The position numbers and the translations under genes are program-made. A stretch of DNA of 64,000 nt, taken from Rotaria macrura. Lineage: Eukaryota > Rotifera > Eurotatoria > Philodinida > Philodinidae. Below the pieces are notes generated by a model, which ran no database searches, was not told where the DNA came from, and saw nothing but the letters and a program-made list of their open reading frames with translations. Below, one piece after another: positions 49,521 through 61,700 of this stretch. Position 1 is the stretch's first letter. Each line of letters begins with the position of its first letter. The stretch is taken from positions 248,001-312,000 of the forward strand of contig OENT01000027.1 in NCBI GenBank assembly GCA_900239685.1, read 5' to 3'.

Positions 49521-52500
49521 ATTTTTCAATCACAATGAATATTTATATATAATAACTGTATAGATGAAAAATCTCCAACAATAAGCAATCTAATGTTTTA
49601 ATGTGTTGATTTGAACAACTAGTTATTTTTCGTTACCATCAAAACTGTAGTAGTCATGCAATAAACCTCTTTTATTGTAATACGATACAGAGGTCGTTAA
49701 AGTGGTATGTATGAGTGTCAAGAAAAAAAAATCACATCACTTCAAATAATTCTAACTCAGAGTAGTAACATATTGAATTCAAATAATTGAGGTTTATTTC
49801 AACCGTATTTTATTGTTAGCGCTTTTAATACTGTTTCCGTTCTATATCTATCTCATGCTACAATAAATAATACAGAATTATCAAAGATTAATCAATACAA
49901 ACTCAGTTTATTCAAACAGTTTTTTGCATTAAAATAGTTCTATGTTTTCGAAATGTCCAAAATTGTTTTCATAAATCATATCAATAATAAATGCTAAAAG
50001 ATAATTGCTATATAGTATGATAAAAACCAAACGAAGAACAATTAAAATTTTCACACAAGTTATCTTGATATTATGTTAGAGAAAAAGAAAATATTGATGA
50101 TTGACTTTGTATAAGAAGTTCTGATAGAAAACATTCTTGGTCCAATTAGCATATGCTCTACTAATTCATGGATTGCCATTTTAGAGACACATTCAATATG
50201 TATTAATATACTGAGTGATATAACAGATGGATGATTAATCCTTCACCCTCGGATACTAATCCAGTCGAGATAGCATTGAGTCAATATTGAAAAGGGCTCA
50301 TTTGACTGATGATTATCGTCATGAGAATGTTGAAGTTTGAACAAAACTATTTCATTAGATACCTATATAATAAATTATTAAACGATCAATTCATCTCATT
50401 GTACATGAGAATTAACTATTAAATGTTAAACATTGCCTCAAGACTATTCTGTTATTCAATTTATATAATTCTGGAAATCTACTTATCCTATACAGTTGTA
50501 CCTTTTGTGAGTAATAGTTTGTTAGACATATCCCAAGATTATTATATTTTGAATTGACATACGGTCTCTCAGTTCAATACTGTTAAAATGTTGACTTTCG
50601 TAATATTGTATAACATAATTGGCTCTAATCCAATATATATATATATTGTCTTGATTTTATTAACACGAAATTATTCAAATAGCTACCATCGAATACTTTT
50701 TGATTAGGTATTAGTTCTGATATGGTTTTTTTTTGGATAAAGATCATACCCTTTCTAACTTTGTACCAATACTAGAATAACTCTCGAAGAACTATGTTTT
50801 GTGTCAATCATAAACAATTAGTCGATGAATAATTCAAATTATCATGTTAAATGTTACTTTTACTTCCATTATCAAGGAATATGTATATATACATATAGAT
50901 GGATCTATTGTGAAAATCTAGATCATGTTCGTCATAGACTTTAGTTTTCTAGATCGGCATTTGTAAAGTTCGCATATAATCGCTTATGGAAAGTCGATAA
51001 TAAGACCTTTTTTTTTATCCCCGTTGACCGGATACAGACTCTATTGACATGGGTTATTAACGACATTTTTTTCTCCGCCTACGATGATTATAATACTCGA
51101 TAGTTTAAATTGCTTTAGCATCGTTTAGCTTAAGATTCTTAACGACCTTGCTTTGATTGGCTTGAAATGTCTTACGATCGACACAGTATTTTCGAACTTT
51201 TTATAACTGACTTTTTACGACACAAAACAGAAAGCTTCTATGAGCGAGTTGAATACAGTTCTGTAAAAAGGATGAAGAAAGAAACGATTTACATTGATAA
51301 AATCTAGAAATTTATAATTATAGTACTGTATTAAATTAATCATGATCACACCCGACATTATAGTCATCACACTAGAGATCCAAATTGAATATTCTATCGC
51401 AATAAACAAAAGATCTCATGGATAAATTTCAAGAATAACAGAATATACAAGAATTTGAAAATTTCACTTGGATTATTTCTTACAAAGTTAAGTTTTATTT
51501 GAGTTAATTTGAAATGTAACTCTCAATGGGAGTTTATTTGTTGTTTTCAAAATGAAGAATACTATCAATATGAAATTAATGGTGTATGCAACTATAATTG
51601 ATGTTCCACACATAAGTGAAGTACATAAAGTACATGATTCACTCATAAACAACGATATAACTAGTCAAGAACGATAAATTGAAATGATCTTCTCACATCT
51701 AGAACATTATCATTAGCTGTATGATTTCTGTTAAATTGCACAAAAAAGCAGTAAATATGTTATATTACAGATATTCATATTTTAGGACCCAAATCATCAT
51801 CAAGTTTTTAGAAAAGCTGTTGGTGTAAATTGATTTCATGTTTTTTAAAAATAATTTACTTCCGAAGATGGTTCACAAAAGACACTGGACCAATCTGATA
51901 AAAGTTTCTTGACGCTTGCAATTTAATCTATATCACAGAGTCTTGGAAATGTTTCGCACTCTCGTACAATTTATGTGCAGCATTCGAAGTGATACAATTT
52001 AGACTATCTCATTGCCAATGTCAGACTAAATCAATGTTCATACGAAGCAAAATAAAGTAGCAAGATGTCGGAAACTAGTGAACTAAGTTGAACTTCAACA
52101 TCTATATAAATAGGATACGATAGAATAGCGATTATAAATCAATTAGTACAATGAATAAAAACAATCGTATTCAACAGTGTGTTTCATTTGTCAACTCATT
52201 TCACAAGGTGACATATTTTCTAGTTAATTATCAAAATCACATAAAATCAAACGTTCGTACATTAAAATTGCATCGATTCTATAGACATGCCATTAACTTC
52301 GGATAGAACCTGACTCAATCTCATCTGACGAACTCGTCAGATGAATTATGTAAAAGCTAAATTGAACTAGGTTGAAATATCGTATGAAAAAACGCATCGA
52401 ATATAAATATAGCTATAACTATCTATTATGTATGTGCGATCACTTCTATATTTATTGTTCACACGCGAATTCGTTAAGTTGTCGAGTAAATGTCGATAGT

Positions 52501-52723
52501 AGTGCATATATGAATTGATCAATCGATTTCATTAATAATTGTAAAAATGCATTATTTAAAAGTTTCCCTATTAAAAAACTTAGTAGAAAATAGTGACCTC
52601 TTTTATTATTGATGATACACATCGCTAGGCAACATTCCTTTTAAATGAAGTGTAAATGGTAAATTTTGATACAGACATACTTTTGAAAACTAGCACGTGT
52701 ATTTCATAAAATACGATAAAAAC
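49521..52723. other. Shared upstream region of PIERCE1 and the dynein gene
   Basis: This 3.2-kb stretch lies between two divergently oriented axonemal genes and should contain both promoters. I see no coding exons. It contains a short (TA) tract near 50630-50646 but no element that I can name. Confidence 0.5.
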
Positions 52724-55700
52724 ATGGCGTTGGAAAAACGCAAAATGTTAGATGTATCTGTTGCCCCTCAAAAACTAAACCAATTTCGTGAATCTCTTCA
52801 AGGTACATCCGATAATTGTGAGGCAACAGCATATGCAGACTTTATAACTCAAGACGTAAGTTTACTTGTTGCTTTTGACCTATGTATAGAATTTATTCGA
52901 ATTGATTTCTAATTTAGAATGATGGCATATCATCACGGAAAGTTTCTGGAAAACATTTAGCTCGTTCATTATCACGTATTGAACCTCGTGATCAACTACC
53001 ATTTCATCTAAAATCGTACTAGAACTAGCACGTTCACAGATGCTTATAAACTAAAATATGCTTTGTTTTTCAGACTAGAACGATGGCAAAACGAGCGTTT
53101 AGGAACAAAGAAACTTGGTGGACGATTAGAAAAAGAAGAGACACAAGTACGATCATCGTTAGAACGTGAACAAACATCACATACACTTTGGTTAAAATTT
53201 GAAGCAGAAAAGAATTCAAAGGATGCTGCTTATCAATTGATACGATTACGTAGAAAACTTGGTCTCACAACACAAATACCTATTCATGGTCCTGACCGAA
53301 AACAAGCACTTGAAAATCATCTTAAAAGAGCCGAGGGTGAACAAGTAAACGAAGATAAACATTAGTAATCCTTATTGATATTCTCGTATTTGTATTTCGA
53401 AGTGTTCACATACCGATGCAAATAGTATCTTCTATTATTGTTTATTAACTGGTCGTCATCAACATTATTCACCATACAATCCTTATGAATTAGAAATACA
53501 AAATAATGGAGTTGAAGCACTTGCATCATCATCCTATTGGACAATGTCAGCATTTAATATAACACATGTAGCATCGATAAAATCTTAATTGATTGCAACA
53601 GAAAAGAAAAACATATTCTTTGTTTGATTCTATACCTAGGTTAATCAAGTAGATCCAACAGAAACAATAATAACGCCAGCTCTAGTTTGGTTATGGGAAC
53701 GATATAAATATAATTATTTAATTACTAATTACCCATGCTTTTCGAATTTCCGGTATGTTCATTTTCTATTCTTGTATTGAAACGAGTTTCATAGGAAAAA
53801 GTGTACATTTAAAGAAAATGGCGAACATTTCGTTGCTGGTGGTCAAACGTTCAAGAACAGAAACGTGAACGAGCGATGTATGCATTATGAGGAGGACTTA
53901 GTAAAAACACGTTTTTTCATGATTATTTTTCTCTCGATCATTTAGTGTTATTCATCATCGCAAACTTTTCTATGCTAATGAAATCTTTCAAGGTATTCTT
54001 ATTCATGTTAAAGCTATGTGTGAAGTTTATTATTTTGGAAAAACCAATTACATACAACCGTTTCGTTTACTTGATCGTAACGCATTCCAAGAAACATTAA
54101 CACTTCAAGAATTCACTCGACGACAATTTATTCAAATGAATGAAACAGTTCTTAAATTAACTAATTTTCTCGATCAAGTTGCAATTCTAGCAGCAGATGC
54201 ATGTCAAGTAAGAATTATGAAGGAAAACAAGTTTGACTCACAACAAGACATTTGTTTTATGAAGAATTACTGTTCAATGAGGTTTTCTATTCGATTGATA
54301 TCTCTCAGAAGTGTCTATACATTTATTTTCATATACTAGAAGCTAATATGTTTCATAATATGATTGTGTAAAATAGTCAATGAGAAACTACCGCATGTTT
54401 TAGAGCCTATAATAAAAATAACACACAAACATGAGAGATAATCGGTAAGTTTCATATACAACATCGACTGATTTTTGAAGGCAGAAATAATATTTCAACA
54501 CGCGACTAAAACTATGAATCATGACTAGAATTTTCTGTTCTTCCAATAGAAATATGCACTCTACAATGTTGAAGAATCGAGAAACGCCTGGAAGAATTGT
54601 ATTTCATGATGCTCCAATATGTTCAAGCACATATGCGAGCTGCTACGTTTTAAAAGAAACAAGTACTTCTCTTCGAATCCTGATATTCAACAGAGTTATA
54701 GCGTTCCTTGAATACGTACTACAAGTCGATTTTTGTTATCAACAACTTTTTACAATAGAAAACAGGTTTAGAAATGACAAGAAAAAGTACATTTCTCAAA
54801 ACTCGACGTTTTAAGAAAAAAAAGAATCGAAGTTCAATTAGCTTGTTGAAAGACAAAGTAGAACTTCGAAAAAAAAGGATCTTTCAAGGGTAGCTATCGA
54901 TCTCATGTTGAATAGTCGAATAAAGATTCTACATAATAGCTGCGATTTCCTGTTGTAGAAGTAAAAGATCCTTTGTACATATAACTTTTTCAGACGTTGA
55001 ACAATGATTTCACCACGTGAGGTATAATGCATTAACTCATATTCGAAAGGAGTAAAAGTTCATGAATGTTCCTTCGTTGGAAACACTCACTCATAACTAA
55101 AAAAAATTCACTGAACAGTACATATAAAATCTTTCCCCGATCATTCTAATTCTTGTAAATGAATAAAAAAAATTGAAACAGCCTGAAAATATCTTTCAAT
55201 AGAACTTTATAAAATTTTAAACGAAAGATCATTAGCTTCGACAATTTTGACACTAGCGACTCTAATTTCGTTTTTGAAATTTCTCTCTTATAAAATCAAT
55301 CTATGGGAATATAGCCACAGGAATAGAAGTTCGATTGTTTATTAACACTATTATCTGAAATTTAAATAGCGATGTAAAGAATATTCAAAATTCATTGGTC
55401 TATATTGTTTTCTGAACATCGTACAGTTACATTCGAGTTGATGAAATCATTTTTTAATATTCTCAATAGAAAGCTGTGGAATTAGAAGGCATTACTATAG
55501 AAGCATTAGCTGATCCAAGTCTTTATCGTCGGCCAGTAGAAGAAGAAGCAGCTGAACAAGCATCACAGACTTATCTCGAATCGAAACAAAATCGAACATC
55601 GATTCTACGTAATATCAACATAAGAGTAAAACCGAAACGATGTAAGATTTCAACAAGATCTATTTTGTTTTACATTCAAAACTAAATTTTTTTTCAAATA

Positions 55701-58700
55701 TTTTAGATGTCGGTCCAAGTTTTGCTATACGTAAACATTGGCGTGACACATTAGCACGTTTAACAGAATTCTTACGTTTACTTGATTATATTGTTCTTGA
55801 ACTTCTTCGTCGTCTTGTGAAATCAGCTGTACGCGATTTTCTTATTCATTTACGGGAATCATTTTGTGTAGAATTCGAACTTGCCAACCAAGGACTAAAT
55901 GAAGATGAAGAAGATGCAAAGTTTCGACCGCCACGTCAACGATCAGCTACATCATCTTTGAAATCTATTCATCATAAACAAAGCCGTAGGTCAGATTCGC
56001 ATACAACGCCTCACACGACTCGAACACATATGCATTCAGCATTGTAAGAAATATGATTGAACGAAAAAAATTCCATTGTTTTCATTTGAAAAGATCGAGC
56101 ATCAAAGAATCATCTGATCATCCAAGTAAACTATCAGATCGAACATCAGAAAGACACACATCAACCGTTGAACCAGTAACGAGAACTGAAGATTATGATC
56201 CAGATGAACTTTACTCACCAATCGAACCCAATGATATTCTTGATTTACCACGAGTATGAAATTAAAAACGAAAACAAACCACTTTACACTATTTTTAGTA
56301 TAGTATATTCCATCATCCTAAATTCACTCAACGATAGCTAGTTAGAATGAACATTTGTTCCTGATACAAATTACATGTTAAGAATTTATATCCAGAGTAG
56401 GATTAGACAGCCATTAGTATTCGATTATTTCAGAAAGTTTAACAAAATCCTTGTGGAGAATACTTTTATACGTCAATTTTTTATTTCAATTGAAAACTGT
56501 TGTAGTAGAAATGGAAAGATAGGTTCTACAAACAGTAACGCAAATGTACTACCGTAGATTAGTTTGCTTGAATTGAAATTACGTTTTGCGCTGAGTAGAT
56601 CATGATCAGCGATGATCTAGTGACATGATGAGGACAAGGATTGATTGAACTCCAGGAAATCATTGGTCAGTTCTTTCGAAATTATTTGTTCTTTTTTTTC
56701 AAATGATCAAATCAATAAAATGTAAGACACTGATTCTTTTGTCTGATATAAAAGAAGCATTTATTACGTCATTCGTTGATAAGATTAGGCAAAGTTGAAT
56801 GACATTAGATGGCTCATCGAAAAGTTCGAAAATACGTGTTACAAAATAGATTCTAAGTAAAATCAATGGCTCGTTCGAATGAACTGTCTTTCGATCAGAT
56901 TAGAAAGGTATAAGTGATGGAAAATATAGAACAAACTGCAGTCAATCATCAGAAAAGTTCGAAAGTCGACACTGATTGTTGGCAACTTTTTAATGCGTTG
57001 TGTTTTACTGACCTCAATAAGTTCTATGAAGATCTTTGTTATAGAATAATCGTTTATTTTTATCATAGATTGAAACAACAGGTCGAATACCTCGACCTAT
57101 GTTTGAAGTTAATGTCATATTAAATATAACCCAACAAGCAGGAAAAAAAACGCCTGCGGCCGATGATGTATCGAGATCTGAAAGGTTTATTTTTCTCATT
57201 TGAAACTGATCTATAAACCATTTTGATTTATACTTTTAGTTCATTTGAAATAAGAAATAAAGTTACGTATGAAATCATTCCCAACGAATATGATTTTAAA
57301 AATGCGACACGTGATATTATTAATGGATTAGAAATAGCCGTCGGTAATTACTTCATCGAAATGTTTTTTTTGTATTTTCATTAAAAATAGTCTTTCCTTT
57401 TTCTTTTGTTTACTCTTGTTTAAGGTAAAATATGCAGCTTTTGCGATCATCCAACATTAAAATTATTTTCTTCATATCCAAATTACGATCCAACGAATCC
57501 ACTGGGTCGAACAGCAATTCATATATCACAAATACGTTGGCCAGATGTTGATTTTCTATTTGGTGATGATGTTGATCATCAAGAAATAATTGTCGATACG
57601 TTAATTACAGTCAATCGAGCCTTTTCCAATGTTCAAATGTTTGCTAAAGTGCGAACGAAGTTCTTTTTTTTTTATTTTTCTATGTTTGTTTATCTATTGT
57701 AGCGATATCAAAAATATTGTGATATGGTTCTTAGTTGTATTCAATTAAATATTGATGACAGTCTACGACGAAGAGATCTGACAATAGATGATTTACAATT
57801 TCTTATGAGTAAACATACTCAACAATTAGTGAAAATTGAACAAATGATTGTTCAACAACGTGTTGGCCTTATTTTGGTCAAAGCACAGCAATTTCATGAT
57901 GCATCATTACCATATCCGCAACATGTCATTCATGTCATTGGAATATACTTACCACCTGTTGCTATTGATAAAAATGAACGAATGCAAAAAACAATACGAG
58001 TTAATCGAAAAAAATGATCTTTTTTTTTTAAAATATCTATTCTCTCTATTTTTTTCTGTTATTGTAGGATGTATTGAAATTATTAGATCGTGATCCAAGA
58101 TCAGTTGAAGATTTTGTTCAACACATAGCAACATTGAATAAAGTTAATAGTGATTTAGGAAATTTAGAAACTGAATTCGACATAATATCGAAAATGTTTC
58201 ATATTATTAAAGATTTCTCTATGAACATAGCACCAGAAGCATATGCTCTATTTCGATCGTTGGCACCGATTTTTCATCAATTGAAAGTAAGAACAATTGA
58301 TGTTTGTTGTTGCTCGATTATATTCATGAACCTTGAAATTTTAGTCAAGCTTACTGTATACGGAAGCTCAATGCGATGAAAATGTGCAAAAATTTAGTAT
58401 TGAACTTGATGATATGATACAAGTTTTATACGATCAAACAGTTGATCTTAAAGTTAAATCGAAAGATCCAGCTTTATTGTCAAATGAAACACGTACTGAA
58501 ACAGCGTTGGATATCATAGGAATTTTACAAGAAACATTGTCCAAATTAGCTGAAAGAGCAAAGAATTACTCGGCTTTTCAAGAGCGCTTTAATCAAATTA
58601 GTAAACAATCTACAAAAAAACGAATTTTAGGGTAAACGTTTTTGTGATCGCATAGGTAAAATATCTAGCATAATTTTCATTTCTTTTTTTCTTACATAGT

Positions 58701-61700
58701 GATTATCAAGTAAAAACTAAGTATCAACGGTATGAGATAACAGTTAGTCTTCAAACTGTTCACAGTGAAATAAACGATATTGAGCAAGATATTAATTTAC
58801 GTAAGCTTCTATGGGAATCACAACAAAAATGGACTAAACTCTATCGCGAATGGACGAATACTGTTCTCGATGCAATTGATATTGAACTGTTGCAAAAAGA
58901 TGTTAATAAATTTACACAAAATATATACATGCTTGAAAAAGCATTACCAACCAATAATGTCATTCCATCATTGAAAGAACGTATTGTTGAATTTAAAACA
59001 GCTATGCCTGTTATATTAGCATTACGTAATCCAAATATGAAACAAAGACATTTCGATCGTTTACGTGTATTAATTGGAAAAGATGTTATCGATGATGAAA
59101 GTTTAAAATTAAATAAATTACTTAAACCAGAAATATTACAATTAACCGAGAAAATAACTGATGTATCATCATTAGCATCGAATGAAGCATCATTAGAAAC
59201 TATGTTAAATAAAATCATAGAAAGGTAAATGCATTCATAGTAATTTTTCAAACATGAAGAATATCGACTACATTGTTGTTGTTTGTTTTAATTCATTTTC
59301 TAGATGGAGATTATTAGATTTTCGTTTATTACCACATACAGGTAAAGATACATTTATCATAACTGGTTTCGAAGAGATATTACAACAATTAGAAGAAAGT
59401 CAAGTAAAACGATTCGATTTCTTTTTTTAAAGAAAAACGTTAATATTTGATATTTCTTTTATTTTGATTTCTATCACAGATAACAATGTCGACAATAAAA
59501 TCTTCAAGATATATTAATCCGATCCGACAATTAGTTGACGAATGGGATAAGCGTTTAACATTATTAGCTAAAACAATTGATGAATGGATAAACTGTCAAC
59601 GACGTTGGCTTTATCTAGAACAAATCTTTTCTACGCCCGACATTCAGTTAACGACGGAAACAAAAATTTTTACACAAATTGATAGAACATGGAAAGAATT
59701 AATGCGTAAAACTGAACAACAAGCAAATGCACTTAAAGCAGCAACACAACCGGGAACATTGGAATTATTACAAACGAATAATGCACAAATGGAAAAAATT
59801 CAACGTGCATTAGAAGTAAGTTTTACTGTGAAAAATATTGTTTTCTGCTGGAATTCCATCAATTTCATATTCCCATCAGAAAACACAACGGTCGCAAAAG
59901 AGTTATCCGTTGTATCCCTGCTTACGGTAGAATTAAGTACGACTATGTATAATCTGAATCCCTAAGACGAGACAACTGTTGACAGTTCGTGATTTTCAAT
60001 CTTAAAAAGACGTAGAGCCCGAATAGTTTTACAATCAAAAGTGTTGCATTTATTTGTGATCTTTTTTTCAATATTTATTTAAACGTATAGTTCACGTACG
60101 CATTTATTAAGGTAGTCGAAAATTCGTTTGATATTCATCGAAATTTTCTTGAGAGGAAAACTCAATTTCTGACATTCAAAATGTAATTGACTGTATCTAT
60201 TACGTGCAGCATTGGTAACAAATCATTCGGATTTCGGGAAACCCTCGTCTGCTTGATATTGTCTCTGTCGAATTTTTGAGATTCCCTTGAATTCTCTTTA
60301 TTATTTATTGACATGGAGATGATGAAGTCTTTGTGACATCTAGTTCTGATTAATACGTAAAATTTCCAATACGATGTCAAAGTTGAATACTTATCACAAA
60401 TGAAAAATATCGAAGTGTATCAATAATGAAAAAGGATTCTTTAGTTTTTTATTGTTACTTTGAAAGAGTATATTTCAAATTATGAGTCTTCTTATTGAGA
60501 ATAGCAATCAAATACGACAAAAAAAGTTTTTCAACATACTGTTTTGAATAGTTCAACACGTATCTTCAAAGAATCTAGAAGTTAGTCGTCTCCCATCAAT
60601 TATCTATGTATGCGTATGTCTTCTTACTTGACTGTATTCGATAGACTAAGTATAAAGCGAATGAACTGATAGAAAGATTTGTTGTGTAATTAATTTCTAA
60701 TTTCATAAACAATACATAACAATAATAAAATATCCATTTGTAATGAATGTATCGTATTCTAACTTAGAATTTGAATTGTAAATCTTTCTTATGCCCGTTA
60801 GGATTATTTGGAAACCAAACGATTGGCTTTTCCACGGCTCTTCTTTCTCAGTAATGAAGATTTGCTAGATATTCTATCACATTCAAAGGATCCAAATTGT
60901 GTGCAAGTACGTATACATTGATTTCTTGCAATCTATCAAACTGACTTTTCTTGAACCTATTTTTAGCCATATTTACGTAAATGTTTTGCTAGCATCTTTC
61001 ATTTACATATTGTTAAATCACCAGTAGAAGTTGTAACAAGTATGCAATCCGTAGAAGGTAATGAACTAAAACAAAACAAACACATTGTTTCAAACTAGTT
61101 AGTCCTTTTTTTTTATTTTTCAGGTGAAATCATTAATTTTCCAAAGACTATTCGGCCGAGAGGTATGGTTGAACAATGGTTAACATCAGTTGAACAAGCT
61201 ATGTATGATGCTGTGAAACATCATCTTAAAGTTAGTTTAAAACTGAACATGAATTCTGTTTTTCTTTTGTAAACCATTCTATGTTGATTTTCTTTTAGTT
61301 AGGTTTATCGGATATTAAAAATACGGATTATTTAAATTGGATCCGTCAACATCCAGGTCAAGTTGTTTTAACTATTTCACAAGTAATGCATACACGAGAA
61401 GTCAATGATATATTTGATTCACAAACGACAGATACTGATTTGTCATTAATTCAAACACGAGATAAAATGGTAACGACAATAAATAATGTGTGTTCATTAG
61501 TATTTTTGAATCTTGAACAATCAAAATTATTGACTGTCGAAGCATTATTAACTTTACAAGTTCATTGGCGTGATATTTTTGAAATGCTGATTAAACTTCA
61601 TGTAAGTTGAAAAATATCGAACTGGTAAATTTCTATGTTTCCTTCAATCTAAAATAAATAGATTCAAGACAAAAATGATTTTGAATGGCAAAAGCATCTC

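Noticed and set aside
52724..53365. A separate 173-aa gene just before the dynein gene
   Set aside because: The frame is open and spliced, but a phase-0 58-bp intron joins it to the dynein frame, which otherwise lacks a start. The length before the first recognisable dynein block is also about right for a DNAH6-like N-terminus. I therefore treat it as one gene and keep the alternative as a finding.
53362..53553. Antisense open frame of 63 codons
   Set aside because: It lies opposite an N-terminal exon of the dynein gene whose frame and motifs are clear, so it is a shadow of that exon.
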